Source of the DNA: Turneriella parva DSM 21527
GTDB lineage: Bacteria > Spirochaetota > Leptospiria > Turneriellales > Turneriellaceae
Assembly: GCF_000266885.1 (NCBI RefSeq)
Contig: NC_018020.1
Coordinates: 2,852,001-2,916,000, forward strand
Direction: 5' to 3'
DNA length: 64,000 nucleotides
Under the pieces are notes generated by a model. The model was given only the letters and a program-made list of their open reading frames with translations. It was not told the DNA's origin and ran no database searches. Of this stretch, positions 17,842 through 27,267 are shown piece after piece (position 1 is the first letter of the stretch; each line of letters starts with the position of its first letter). The translations under genes were made by a program, and so were the position numbers.

Positions 17842-19097
17842 CGAATAACTCCAGGGTTTTCGAGATAGATTGCAAGGTCGCCAAGAAAAGCGGCACCGGC
17901 AGCCCCGTCGACCACCCGGTGGTCGCACGCAAGATTCAGCGTGAGCATGTCAGCGAAAACGATGCTGCCGTCTTTGCCTTCGACTGCCCGGCGTTCACTT
18001 GCGCCCACCGCCAGAATCGCCGCTTCGGGGGCATTGATAATCGCCTGAAACGAGGTGATTCCCATCATGCCCAGATTTGAGATCGTGAACGTGCCGCCGG
18101 TGTACTCCTCGGGTTTTAGTTTACGCGCCCGTGCGCGCGCGGCGAGGTCTGCAGAAGCCGCGGCAATTTCGAAGAGCGTCAGTTGATCAGCATTTCTGAT
18201 TATCGGGGTAATGAGCCCGTCTTCAAGACTGACCGCAAAACCCACGTCGGCATTGCCGAGTTGCAGAAAGTGATCGCCCATGAATTGCCGCATCACGGCC
18301 GGGTGGTCGGGCAGAGTTGCGGCTACGGCTGCGATAATAAAGTCGTTGACCGAAACCTTTTTGGGCAGGTGCGCACCGCTGCCGGCTGCATGCAGCTTTT
18401 CAAGACCGGCGTTCGTCTCGAGCCGCAGTTTCAGCAATGCACTGAAATTCACGGTGCGGCTGAGGTAAAAGTGCGGCACCGTCTGTTTCGACTCGCTGAG
18501 CCGCGTTGCGATCGTTTGCCGCATCGGCGTCATCGGAATCTTCGTGTTGTTCTGCCGCGTACCCGCACGAACCCGAGGGCCGGTTGCAGGCGCGCCTGCG
18601 AGATCGCGGCTGACGATGCGGCCTTGCGGCCCCGTGCCTTCGATTTGCGAGAGATCGGTTCCGGTTTGTGCCGCAATCTTTTTCGCCAGCGGTGAGGCTT
18701 TAATTCGGCCCGTGGGCTTTGCAGGCACGCTTTCTGCAGGTATTGCAGCGGGCGCACGATTCACAGGCTGCTTCTGCTCGGGCGCGGCCGGTGTCTCAGG
18801 CGCTGCGCTCGCGGGGCTTTTCGCACCGGCACCCGCAACGAGTGCTGAAAAATCTTCGCCGGGCTCACCAATCACGGCTACCGGTGCACCGACGAGTAGC
18901 TTGTCGCCTTTTTGCGCGAGTTGCTTCAGCAGCGTACCGGCATCGAAGGCTTCGAGATCCATCACTGCTTTATCGGTTTCGATAGCCGCAATGACGTCGC
19001 CCGGTTTGACTGCATCGCCTTCTTTTTTGACCCATTCGACGAACACACCTTCTTTCATAGTCGGTGAAAGCTGGGTAATGGTTGCAAGTTTCGCCAT
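17838..19097 (-). CDS. dihydrolipoyllysine acetyltransferase (2-oxoacid dehydrogenase E2)
   Basis: The E2 core of a pyruvate-type dehydrogenase complex. Domains in order: one lipoyl domain with the lipoyl Lys at residue 43 (ETDKAVMD), an Ala/Pro-rich linker, a peripheral-subunit-binding domain (ASPLAKKIAAQTG..., about 135-170) and the catalytic domain ending with DHRVVDGAAGAAFL. The lipoyl sequence and the pyruvate-type DHRVVDGA favour acetyl transfer. No E1 or E3 gene is adjacent; the next genes downstream are an esterase and a cyclase, overlapping or nearly so. Confidence 0.92.
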   Translation of the reverse strand: MAKLATITQLSPTMKEGVFVEWVKKEGDAVKPGDVIAAIETDKAVMDLEAFDAGTLLKQLAQKGDKLLVGAPVAVIGEPGEDFSALVAGAGAKSPASAAPETPAAPEQKQPVNRAPAAIPAESVPAKPTGRIKASPLAKKIAAQTGTDLSQIEGTGPQGRIVSRDLAGAPATGPRVRAGTRQNNTKIPMTPMRQTIATRLSESKQTVPHFYLSRTVNFSALLKLRLETNAGLEKLHAAGSGAHLPKKVSVNDFIIAAVAATLPDHPAVMRQFMGDHFLQLGNADVGFAVSLEDGLITPIIRNADQLTLFEIAAASADLAARARARKLKPEEYTGGTFTISNLGMMGITSFQAIINAPEAAILAVGASERRAVEGKDGSIVFADMLTLNLACDHRVVDGAAGAAFLGDLAIYLENPGVIR

Positions 19098-19282
19098 AGC
19101 TCAGAATCGTCGCAAGCGGGGTCTGTCAAGACAAACAAGACGCTGGCTAAGTTCAGAACGACGCCGCCCGCAATTCAGATTTCATTTTTTGCTGACAAGG
19201 TAGAAGGTCTTGTACAGATGTTTTCGGCAGAAGAAGCGACGCGCTGACTCGCCGAAAGCGCTTGGTCAGCCACGGGTTATCA

Positions 19283-20065
19283 GTGGCGATCAATATCTAC
19301 ACATCAGCTGAAATCGCCAAAATTCAGGCCTCGGGAATGCTCGCGTTCGAGACGCACATGATGCTGCGAAGCTACATTAAGCCGGGCGCGAATACCGCAG
19401 AGCTCGATGCCATCGTGCGCGACTACCTTCGGCGCAAAAACGCCAAACCCTCTTTTCTCGGCTTCGGCGGTTTTCCCGGGGCGATCTGCACATCGGTCAA
19501 TGACGCTGTTGTGCATGGCTTGCCCAAACGCGAAGAAGTTTTAAAAGAGGGAGATATCATCGGCATCGACCTCGGCGTCATCTTGAATGGCTACTTCTCA
19601 GACACAGCGTGGACATGGCCTGTGGGGCAGGTTTCAGAAGAGGCGCGAAAAATTATCACAACCACCCAAGAATCACTCTTCAGGGGAATTCGTGAAGCGC
19701 GCGTCGAAAACCGTATGGGCGCGATCGGCGAAGCGGTGCAGAAACATGCCGAAGCAGCTGGTTTCTCTGTCGTGCGCAGCCTAGTGGGCCATGGAGTCGG
19801 CAAGTCGGTGCATGAAGAACCGCAGGTGCCGAATTTCGGCCAGAGAAAAAATGGCATGCGCCTCAAGTCAGGCCTCGTGCTCGCGATTGAACCGATGGTG
19901 AATGAGGGCACACACGACGTCACGACCGACAAAGATAAATGGACGATTCGCACGCGCGATGGCTCCCTAAGCGCACACTTCGAACACACGGTCGCGCTGA
20001 CCGCTTCAGGCCCGGTCAACTGCACGCTGCCGAAAGGCGCCGAAACCGACGTCTTCAAAATCTGA
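19283..20065 (+). CDS. map: type I methionine aminopeptidase
   Basis: Map removes the initiator Met from new proteins. The five metal ligands are visible: Asp in GIDLGVILNG and in YFSDTAW, His in VGHGVGKSVHEEP, Glu in IEPMVNEG and Glu in FEHTVALT. The frame is open from a TTG at 19262; a GTG at 19283 giving VAINIYTSAEI matches the usual length better (260 residues). Neither start has a good ribosome site, so the start is uncertain. It may be cotranscribed with the SDR 54 bases downstream. Confidence 0.93.
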   Translation: MAINIYTSAEIAKIQASGMLAFETHMMLRSYIKPGANTAELDAIVRDYLRRKNAKPSFLGFGGFPGAICTSVNDAVVHGLPKREEVLKEGDIIGIDLGVILNGYFSDTAWTWPVGQVSEEARKIITTTQESLFRGIREARVENRMGAIGEAVQKHAEAAGFSVVRSLVGHGVGKSVHEEPQVPNFGQRKNGMRLKSGLVLAIEPMVNEGTHDVTTDKDKWTIRTRDGSLSAHFEHTVALTASGPVNCTLPKGAETDVFKI

Positions 20066-20118
20066 AATCAGCCAATAATATCTGTCGACACACCAGGCGG
20101 TCGGTGGCACTTAACCAC

Positions 20119-20880
20119 ATGCACATCTTTCTCACAGGCGCATCGACTGGTATCGGCAATGCTATTGCGCGCGACTTCGACGCACATTTCAAAGGTGAAG
20201 CCACTTTTTCACTGGTTTCGCGCAAACAAAATCTGCTCGAAGCCCTCGGTAAAGAACTCAAGAGCAAATCGGCAGTTTATGCGGCCGATCTTTCTGAACC
20301 CTCGGTTGCAGAAATGACTCTCGACAGGGCCGTCAAAGAGAATGGGCCGGTCGACATTCTGATCAATAATGCGGGCATGCAGAACATCGACCGCTTCGAA
20401 GCAATCAAGAATGAAGACGCAGACAAGCTCTTTAAGCTGAATTACACGACCCCAACGAGGCTCATGCGCCGCGTTCTGCCCGAGATGCTGAAACGCAGCA
20501 GCGGAGCGATTATCAACATCGCGAGCCTTGGCGGCATCACGCCGACGCCCTTCATGTCTGAATATTGCGCCTCAAAAGCGGCGCTTGCATCACTTGCCGT
20601 AGCGCTCGCCGGTGAATACAAAGACACGCCTCTGCAGTTTCTGACGGTCTATCCGGGGCCGGTAGAGACGCCGATGTCAGAATACGCAGGCGATCGTTTC
20701 GAAAAAGACGCGATGAAAAATATTCCGTTTGGCACACCCGAAGGGCTTGCGAAAGAGATTCGTATTGCGTACGAAAAGCGCCGCGGTAAGGTTATCTATC
20801 CCGCTGTATACAAAACCGCCGAAATGTTTCGCGACTTTTCGATCTGGGTGACAGCGCAGATGGCGCCTAAGCCGAGGTAA
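20119..20880 (+). CDS. short-chain dehydrogenase/reductase
   Basis: A 253-residue SDR of the classical type: cofactor loop TGASTGIG near the N-terminus, NNAG at about residue 80 and the catalytic YCASK with an upstream Ser in IASLGG. The start at ATG 20119 puts the glycine loop 5 residues in, as expected; the open frame further upstream overlaps the end of map in another frame and is not coding. The basic residue after the first strand suggests NADP(H). Substrate unknown. Confidence 0.88.
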   Translation: MHIFLTGASTGIGNAIARDFDAHFKGEATFSLVSRKQNLLEALGKELKSKSAVYAADLSEPSVAEMTLDRAVKENGPVDILINNAGMQNIDRFEAIKNEDADKLFKLNYTTPTRLMRRVLPEMLKRSSGAIINIASLGGITPTPFMSEYCASKAALASLAVALAGEYKDTPLQFLTVYPGPVETPMSEYAGDRFEKDAMKNIPFGTPEGLAKEIRIAYEKRRGKVIYPAVYKTAEMFRDFSIWVTAQMAPKPR

Positions 20881-20893
20881 CGGCGCAGACTCG

Positions 20894-20912
20894 CCCTGAG
20901 TTTATCGAAGGG
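20894..20912. repeat. CCCTGAG...CGAAGGG palindromic repeat, copy 1
   Basis: A 19-bp sequence beginning CCCTGAG and ending TCGAAGGG, 13 bases after the SDR stop. Two relatives lie at 47500-47519 and 55399-55417. It stands in a non-coding gap beside a second palindrome. Confidence 0.7.
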
Positions 20913-20950
20913 TGGCACCTAAGCCGAGATGACATTTTTCTGAATTTAGC

Positions 20951-20973
20951 GAGACGCCCGTGAAGGGCGTCTC
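20951..20973. terminator. hairpin between the SDR and comEC genes
   Basis: A perfect 9-bp stem GAGACGCCC/GGGCGTCTC with loop GTGAA, then TACAG and five T. It can end the plus-strand map/SDR unit and it meets the comEC stop. The sequence also resembles short repeats that occur in many bacterial genomes. Confidence 0.68.
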
Positions 20974-22805
20974 TACAGTTTTTCTTTGATGCAGTTACCC
21001 AGACGGTCGCCGTACCAGGTGTAAAAGCGGCGTACTGTTACCTCACCCTTGTAACCGAAAACGCTGAACAGCGCTTTCCAATCGTTTGCGGTTGTTTTGG
21101 TTTTTGAGGATTGATAGACGTGAAGCATGCGGCAGTCTAAAAGGGCGGTGGCGCCCCATAAGTCAGGGCGCATGCGGCCGGTGAAGACGAAGCACTGGCC
21201 GTGCAGTTTATAGAGATCTTTGATGCTTTCTTGCTCGTTTGTGACGCCAGACCACGGAAAGCAAAACTGCGGTTTCGTCTTTTCTGTGTCGGCAAATACC
21301 GGCTTACCCAGCGTAACGATTTTGCGTTCGTGATAGATCCACACTTTATTGGGTATGGCATAAAAGGCGTAAGTCGGGTACGTGACGAGAAACCACGGTG
21401 CCGCAAGCGCCAACGCAGAGACCGGCATGACGAAACGCAAATTGCGGCGCGCCGACCAAAGCCGCCCACGAAATTTCAAATAGATGAGCGTGACGAGCAG
21501 AGCAGCGATGAAGATGAAAGAGACCGCACGTGCCAGAGGTTCAGCTGCCGGCAAGAGCCGCATGGCGTGATCGCCGTGCAACGCGGCGAATTTCAGGTAA
21601 AGCCAATCGAGAGAATGCAACACATGGGCCGCCGGGGGCAGAACGAGGTAGAGCAGCGCCGAAAAGAGGTATAGCCCCGAAAATGGCACGAGCAGCAGGT
21701 TATAGATGAGCGAGAGCGGGTTCGCGCTGCCGAAGAGCAAATGCGAAAGCAGCATCGCGGGAAGCCCCGCAGCCAGTGACAGCGCAACATGCTGCGAGGC
21801 AAAATTCAGCCAGCGGTTTGCAGACGCGAAGCAAAAATATAAGGGTTCGTAAAATACCAGAATCGCCGCAGTCACCCCGAAAGAGAGAATAAACGACATC
21901 GAAAACGTCGAAAGTGGAAACAGCACCTCGACGATAATCGCCGTGATAAAAAGCAGGGTGAATGACGTGATGCGCCTGTCGAGCAGCCGCATCAAGACCG
22001 CAATGGCCATGAAAAGCCAGGCGCGTAAAAGCGGTACCGGAAAATCAAGCAGCACAAGAAACGCGCTCGCGACAGCAAACCCGAGCAGCGTGCCGACGGC
22101 CGGCAGGCGCAGCGCGCGAAATGGCAGGTAGAGCAGCGCAAAAAGCAGCGCGATGTTGAGCCCCGAAACGGCAAAGAGGTGCATGAGGCCCATATCGCGA
22201 AAAGCCGCTAGCTCGTTTTCGGCCAGATCGCCCGTATCGCCGATCAGAAAAGCCGCCGCGAGCGATCTTTCGCCGAGTGCCTCAAATCGGCTCTGCAGAA
22301 ACGACAGCGCCCGCTGCCTGAGCTCGATCACCTTGCCGGGTGGGGCGGGCAGAACCTGCAGCGCCTTGACCCGGCACCAGCTGCGCGTACCCGAGAGGCG
22401 CTCAAACGTGGCAAACGTCGAAGGGGGAACTTCAGCCAGTTCGCATCTGTAGGTAACCTGGGCGTGCTTTTGCGGTAGCGGCATCTTGCCGAAACCGATG
22501 AGTCGCAGACGTCGCCCGCCCTCAGATTCGACAATCACCGAACGCCGCGAGACGGCTGCTACGCGCCCGGTTGCGTCAGTTGGCATTTCAGAGGTATCGC
22601 TCAGGGCAACGCTGCGCAGGCTAAAGAGCCAGGCGCCGAGGGCTAAACCCATAATAATAGCAAGAATGAACTGTTTTGGCGTCCGTCTCAGGTCATAGAC
22701 CAACCACGCCACGAGGCACAGAGCAGTGACGCCCGCAGCAACATTGAAACCAGCCCGAAAGAGGCTAAGCGTTAAAAACGTGAAGAAGATGTACGGAAAG
22801 GGCAT
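20973..22805 (-). CDS. comEC: ComEC/Rec2-type competence channel protein
   Basis: A 610-residue polytopic protein with the ComEC competence domain, the inner-membrane channel for single-stranded DNA uptake. N-terminal helices are followed by an extracellular beta domain (about 75-160) and the signature helices around GLMHLFAVSGLNIALLFALL and PLLRAWLFMA. The metallo-beta-lactamase domain found at the C-terminus of many ComEC proteins is absent; a short soluble tail replaces it. It ends the ftsQ-ftsA-ftsZ run with a 44-base gap from ftsZ. Confidence 0.85.
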   Translation of the reverse strand: MPFPYIFFTFLTLSLFRAGFNVAAGVTALCLVAWLVYDLRRTPKQFILAIIMGLALGAWLFSLRSVALSDTSEMPTDATGRVAAVSRRSVIVESEGGRRLRLIGFGKMPLPQKHAQVTYRCELAEVPPSTFATFERLSGTRSWCRVKALQVLPAPPGKVIELRQRALSFLQSRFEALGERSLAAAFLIGDTGDLAENELAAFRDMGLMHLFAVSGLNIALLFALLYLPFRALRLPAVGTLLGFAVASAFLVLLDFPVPLLRAWLFMAIAVLMRLLDRRITSFTLLFITAIIVEVLFPLSTFSMSFILSFGVTAAILVFYEPLYFCFASANRWLNFASQHVALSLAAGLPAMLLSHLLFGSANPLSLIYNLLLVPFSGLYLFSALLYLVLPPAAHVLHSLDWLYLKFAALHGDHAMRLLPAAEPLARAVSFIFIAALLVTLIYLKFRGRLWSARRNLRFVMPVSALALAAPWFLVTYPTYAFYAIPNKVWIYHERKIVTLGKPVFADTEKTKPQFCFPWSGVTNEQESIKDLYKLHGQCFVFTGRMRPDLWGATALLDCRMLHVYQSSKTKTTANDWKALFSVFGYKGEVTVRRFYTWYGDRLGNCIKEKL

Positions 22806-22849
22806 CGTTCTGATTTACATCTGCGGCATTGCCGCAGATGTAAACCAGA

Positions 22850-24013
22850 TTACCCTTCTACTTTTGGCATTTTTCTTAAGAAAGTTGGAATATCGTAAGC
22901 CGCGGCCTGCACCGTCGCGTCGACACGGGGAAAGTCAAGGCCCTGTTGCGCTGGCGAACGGTAGCCACCGTCGTCAGTTCCCGTGCGGGGCAGAATCTGC
23001 GGCTTAAACTGTGGCTGTGCCTGCTGCTGCGTGGCCGGTGTGCCGACCGCCGCGTCTTTGCGGCGGTAGCCCGTGGCGATCACGGTAATCGAAACGTGGT
23101 TATCTTTGGTTTCGTCTTCGGTGAAGCCGACGATGATCACGGCATCTTTGGATACCTGCTCATGAATCTGCTTCTGAATTTCATGGTATTCGTAGAGCGC
23201 GAAGTCTGAACCGCCCACCACATTGATCAGAACTGCCTGAGCTCCGTCGATGGTCTTGCCGTTGAGCAGCGGGTGGTGGATTGCACTCTGTAACGCTTCG
23301 GCCACGCGGTTTTCACCCGTACCCTCACCGAGACCGATAACCGCATCGCCGTTCTGGCCCATGACGGTACGCACATCGGCGAAGTCGACGTTCACAAAGC
23401 CCGTCGAGTTGATGATGTTGCTGATGCCGCGCACTGCACGGTACAGCATGTCGTCGATGAGCTTATAGGCCGCACCCACCGATGTTTTTTTATCGATGAC
23501 TTTGAAGATCGCCTCGTTGGGAATCGTGATGAGAGTGTCGACGCGGTCGCGCAGATTCGATTGTCCCTGCTTCGCATAGCTCATGCGCTTGTCGCCTTCG
23601 ACGATGAAGGGTAGCGTCACCACCCCGACAGTCAGCGCCTTCAGCTCGCGCGCCACTTCGGCGACGATCGGTGCGGCTCCCGTACCCGTGCCGCCGCCCA
23701 TGCCGGCAGTGATGAACACCATGTCTGCGCCCTTCAACACATTCATGATCTTTTCACGGTCTTCCATCGCCGCCTGCGCCCCAATGTCGGGTATGCCGCC
23801 TGCGCCCATGCCGCGCGTGAGCTTCGCACCGAGCGCGACCTTGATCGGCGCGTGCGAACGTTCAAGCACCTGCTCGTCGGTATTCATTGCAATGAGTTCG
23901 ACACCTTCGAGGTTCATCGACACCATGCGCTCAATCGCGTTCATGCCGCCGCCACCGACACCCACAACCTTGATTGTTGCCGGTGATTTCTTTTTTTCCT
24001 CAAATGCTAGCAT
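22850..24013 (-). CDS. ftsZ: cell division GTPase FtsZ
   Basis: The tubulin homologue that forms the division ring. The 387-residue protein shows GVGGGGMNAIERM, the tubulin signature GMGGGTGTGAAP and the T7 loop NVDFADVRTVMG. After a Gln/Pro-rich linker it ends with DIPTFLRKMP, the conserved peptide that binds FtsA. It lies 16 bases after ftsA on the same strand, so the two are cotranscribed. Confidence 0.97.
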   Translation of the reverse strand: MLAFEEKKKSPATIKVVGVGGGGMNAIERMVSMNLEGVELIAMNTDEQVLERSHAPIKVALGAKLTRGMGAGGIPDIGAQAAMEDREKIMNVLKGADMVFITAGMGGGTGTGAAPIVAEVARELKALTVGVVTLPFIVEGDKRMSYAKQGQSNLRDRVDTLITIPNEAIFKVIDKKTSVGAAYKLIDDMLYRAVRGISNIINSTGFVNVDFADVRTVMGQNGDAVIGLGEGTGENRVAEALQSAIHHPLLNGKTIDGAQAVLINVVGGSDFALYEYHEIQKQIHEQVSKDAVIIVGFTEDETKDNHVSITVIATGYRRKDAAVGTPATQQQAQPQFKPQILPRTGTDDGGYRSPAQQGLDFPRVDATVQAAAYDIPTFLRKMPKVEG

Positions 24014-24029
24014 TGCGTGCTCCTGGGTT

Positions 24030-25265
24030 TCATAAATTCTTTTGTAACCAATTCTTCATTTTGCCAAACAGGTTGCGTGTGCCTTTTTGTGTTTCTGTTT
24101 CACCATAACGCGCCTGGTAGAGCAATAAGCCCGTAGCCGTGCTATAGGGTGGCGAAGCAACCTTGTCTGAAATTCCCAACAAGCCCTTTGGATAAGCGAC
24201 CGAAGCGCCTAGCTGCAGAACCTCTTCGGCCAAGCCGACGAGTCCTTCAAGCTGCGCGCCGCCGCCTGTAAAAATAATACCGCCGGCAAGTATGTTTTTT
24301 CTGCCGGATTTCATAATTTCAATATCTACCAGCTCGAGCATCTCGCGCATGCGCGCTTCGATGATGAGCGCCAGGTCTCGGCGGGGTATCTGCCGTGCGG
24401 GCCGTTCGCCGACTGAAGGCACATCGACCATCTCCATCGGGTCGACGTCTGCTGCACGCGCAGTGCCACGGCGTTTTTTGAGCATCTCGGCTGCGTCGAT
24501 GGGTGTTTTGAGACCAATCGACAGATCTTGCGTGACATGCTGCCCGCCGAGGCAGATTGTCGCCGAATATTCCACGCCGCCGTCGACGTAGATGATGAGA
24601 TCGATCACGCCAGAACCGATGTCGCAAATCGCCACACCCAGATCTTTTTCCGCTTCGGTTATAAGCGCCTGGCTCGATGCGAGTGCAGAGAGCACCTTGT
24701 TCGAAACCCTGACGCCTGCCTGCTCGACGGCCTTTTCGGTATTTTGCAGCTGCGAAATCGGGGCAGTGACAATGTGCACCTGCGCGTCTAACCGCACCCC
24801 AACCATGCCGAGCGGGTCTTTGATGCCTGCCTGATCGTCTACCTTGAACTCGCGCGAGAGCACGTGCAAGACCTCTTGGTCAGCGGGTATGCGCACATTT
24901 TGCGCCGTGTCGATTACCCTGAAAACGTCGGCGTGCGTGATAATGCGGTCGCGCCCGGTGATCGTTACCATGCCGCTGTGGTTTGCACCATGCACGTTCT
25001 TGCCTGAAATATTGATTATAACTTCATCGATGTCTAGCGCCGACATGAGTTCGGCTTCTTCAATTGCGTCGCGAATTGCCTTAACCGTGAGTTCGATGTT
25101 CGTGACCGACCCCGATTTTACGCCGCGCGATTCAACCACACCGAGGCCAATGACCTCGACCTCTTCGGCAGACTGTACACGCGCGACGATTGCGACTGTT
25201 TTGCTCGAACCCAGATCGAGCGCTGCGATGATGCGACCGCCCGAGATACCCGAATCGTAACTCAC
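24030..25265 (-). CDS. ftsA: cell division protein FtsA
   Basis: The actin-like protein that ties FtsZ to the membrane. The 411-residue protein opens with the phosphate-1 loop ALDLGSSKTVAIVA. It contains the SHS2 insertion region (GSVTNIELTVKAI...), the second phosphate loop CDIGSGVIDLIIY and a nucleotide motif FTGGGAQLEGL. Its last residues, LFGKMKNWLQKNL, form an amphipathic membrane helix. The start overlaps the ftsQ stop by ATGA. Confidence 0.96.
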   Translation of the reverse strand: MSYDSGISGGRIIAALDLGSSKTVAIVARVQSAEEVEVIGLGVVESRGVKSGSVTNIELTVKAIRDAIEEAELMSALDIDEVIINISGKNVHGANHSGMVTITGRDRIITHADVFRVIDTAQNVRIPADQEVLHVLSREFKVDDQAGIKDPLGMVGVRLDAQVHIVTAPISQLQNTEKAVEQAGVRVSNKVLSALASSQALITEAEKDLGVAICDIGSGVIDLIIYVDGGVEYSATICLGGQHVTQDLSIGLKTPIDAAEMLKKRRGTARAADVDPMEMVDVPSVGERPARQIPRRDLALIIEARMREMLELVDIEIMKSGRKNILAGGIIFTGGGAQLEGLVGLAEEVLQLGASVAYPKGLLGISDKVASPPYSTATGLLLYQARYGETETQKGTRNLFGKMKNWLQKNL

Positions 25266-26077
25266 GTGCCTGCCTCTGCGGTGGTTTTGGCCTGTTTCAT
25301 TTCTCTTATAATGGCGCTGTTCTCTTGCAGGTCAACCAGCGTCACAGAACGCGGCAGTTTTGCCTCGAGATAAGCGTACACGGCCCAGAGTCGCCTCAGC
25401 GTCTCTTCAGAAAAGCGCCCTTCATAAACGACGCATGACCTTATACCCGCCGAATAGATTCGGTACCGCCAGATGCCTGATTTTCCCGTCGGGTCAGGTG
25501 TGGCGCTGCTGTTTTCTTTCAGCGGTCTGATCTCGATTTCGGCAAGACGCTGCCAGAGAAATGCATACTTTCTCTGCGTGTCTTTCCACAACCGTATTAT
25601 GTCACTTTTTGGCGACGCCTGCGCAGTCATCGATTCGGTGCGAAAAGTCAAGTAGAAAATGACTTTGTCAGGCGTGAGGTCTTTGTGCAGGTAAGCGGCG
25701 TTTTCGACGATGGTTGATCCGGCTGCATCTTTTTCTGCGATACCCGCACCTTCGTTCTGCAGGTGCTCGAGCAGGCGCTCAGTGATCGAGATCGTGATGC
25801 GGCGGCCCGGCAGCACCGTCGCTTTCGCCGTCGCGATACGCGAATTGAGCAGCAGCGCATCGCGAATTTCATCGGAACTCACGCCGTCTTTGGCGGCGCG
25901 CAGAAGGTAGAGCACGACTTCCTGGATATCTTTTTCGCTCAGTACCCGGTTGCCTTCAACCTGAATCTGCCAGTCGCCGCTGCCGCTGTGGCGCTTGAAG
26001 ATGAACCAGCCGAGCAGAATGCCGCCGAGCGCGAAGAGGGCGAGACCCGTGAAAAGCAGACGTTTTTGCCAGGTCAT
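25262..26077 (-). CDS. ftsQ: FtsQ/DivIB-like division protein
   Basis: A bitopic membrane protein of 271 residues: one N-terminal transmembrane helix (LLFTGLALFALGGILLGWFI), then a POTRA-like domain (IQVEGNRVLSEKDIQEVVLYLL...) and a beta domain. It joins the divisome between ring and peptidoglycan synthases. The sequence itself is weakly conserved; the call rests on architecture plus position directly before ftsA, with overlapping start and stop codons on both sides. Confidence 0.82.
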   Translation of the reverse strand: MTWQKRLLFTGLALFALGGILLGWFIFKRHSGSGDWQIQVEGNRVLSEKDIQEVVLYLLRAAKDGVSSDEIRDALLLNSRIATAKATVLPGRRITISITERLLEHLQNEGAGIAEKDAAGSTIVENAAYLHKDLTPDKVIFYLTFRTESMTAQASPKSDIIRLWKDTQRKYAFLWQRLAEIEIRPLKENSSATPDPTGKSGIWRYRIYSAGIRSCVVYEGRFSEETLRRLWAVYAYLEAKLPRSVTLVDLQENSAIIREMKQAKTTAEAGT

Positions 26078-27264
26078 AGATCTTTGTTTGATCCGGGAAC
26101 ATCCTGTTCTTCGGTCGTCGCCCGGACTGACATCCTGTCAGGCGCCGACCCGAGAACATCCTGTTCTTCGGAAAAATTTCGGTTCCATTCGCTGATGAGT
26201 TCCCAGATTGTCACAAACATCGTCACAATGAAGGGTCCGAGAATGAGCCCTTTGACGCCAAACGCGTTCAGGCCGCCGACGATTGCCAGAAACAGAAAAA
26301 GGGGATGCAGATTCAGGTCGCGGTCAAGCAGCACGGGCTTCAGTAAATTTTCGAGCAAGAAATAAAACACCAGGCAGGTGACAGCCATCGTCAATGCCAT
26401 TGTCTGGTGGTCGTGCGTATAGAGATAGACAGCACCGGGCAGCCAGACCACCGCCGTGCCGATCACGGGTATTAACGCAAACGGCGCTGCGATTGCGCCC
26501 CAAAGCAGCGGCGTGCTGAGGTCGCATAACCAGAAAACGATGCCGATGACGGCACCTTGCGCAATCGACACCAGCAGGTTTCCCTTCACCACAGCATCGA
26601 ATATTTGCACCATGCGGTCGCCGATATGCTTTTCGATTTTATCAGGAAAAGGCAGGTTGCGGTAAACGGTCATGCCGATGCGGTCGACGCTGCGAAACAA
26701 AAAGAATAAAATGAAAAGGGCAAAGGTGAAATCGACGAAAAACTTCATGCCCGTGAGGGCCCATGTCCAGCCGCGGCGCAGGGTTTCGAGCTGGTTGTTG
26801 CGCACGACTTCAAGAAACTGCAGGCGGTACGCGAGCAATTGTTCGGCGCTGATGTCGAGCTGGCCCTGTATCCACGGGTTGTTGCGGTGAATCTCGAATA
26901 GTTTTTCGGGTGTGAACCATTCGCGCGCAAGTTCTGATGCATGGCGTGCTTCGGTAACCAGGGCGATGCCCAGGAAAATCGCTGGCAAAATCAGCACGAG
27001 AATGACGCTCACTGTCGAAATCGCCGCTGCGCGCGTGCGGCGCCCGTGCATTTTGTTCAGCAGCCAGCGGTGCGGTGTTCTAAAGAGAATGAAGAGGATT
27101 CCTGAAATAAAAAACGCATAGATATAGCTGTAATAGACGAAACTGACTAGGCCGAGCAGAAAAAGAAACAGGCCAAAAAAAACATAGGGAAGAAAACGGT
27201 GAAAGTCGAGAAAGCTGTAGCTGCGGTCGAGCTTCACGTTCGGCTGTGGTTGTTTCTCCCTCAT
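26074..27264 (-). CDS. AI-2E family transporter (PerM/TqsA-like)
   Basis: A 396-residue polytopic protein with eight likely helices in the AI-2E exporter layout; the late segment FLAIVGGLNAFGVKGLILGPF holds the family's signature. Substrates in this family include autoinducers and sodium ions; none can be assigned. The last 32 residues carry two copies of EEQDV(L/P)GS. They are encoded by an 18-bp direct repeat (26097-26114 and 26154-26171) that is itself palindromic, so the tail looks like a repeat-element insertion. It overlaps the ftsQ start by ATGA. Confidence 0.85.
   Translation of the reverse strand: MREKQPQPNVKLDRSYSFLDFHRFLPYVFFGLFLFLLGLVSFVYYSYIYAFFISGILFILFRTPHRWLLNKMHGRRTRAAAISTVSVILVLILPAIFLGIALVTEARHASELAREWFTPEKLFEIHRNNPWIQGQLDISAEQLLAYRLQFLEVVRNNQLETLRRGWTWALTGMKFFVDFTFALFILFFLFRSVDRIGMTVYRNLPFPDKIEKHIGDRMVQIFDAVVKGNLLVSIAQGAVIGIVFWLCDLSTPLLWGAIAAPFALIPVIGTAVVWLPGAVYLYTHDHQTMALTMAVTCLVFYFLLENLLKPVLLDRDLNLHPLFLFLAIVGGLNAFGVKGLILGPFIVTMFVTIWELISEWNRNFSEEQDVLGSAPDRMSVRATTEEQDVPGSNKDL
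26097..26171. repeat. triple palindrome at the 3' end of the AI-2E transporter gene
   Basis: Three short palindromes lie in 75 bases: GAACATCCTGTTC at 26097-26109 and 26154-26166, and TGACATCCTGTCA between them at 26128-26140. The outer copies share 18 identical bases ending TTCGG, spaced 57 bases (19 codons) apart. Confidence 0.78.
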
Positions 27265-27267
27265 CGG

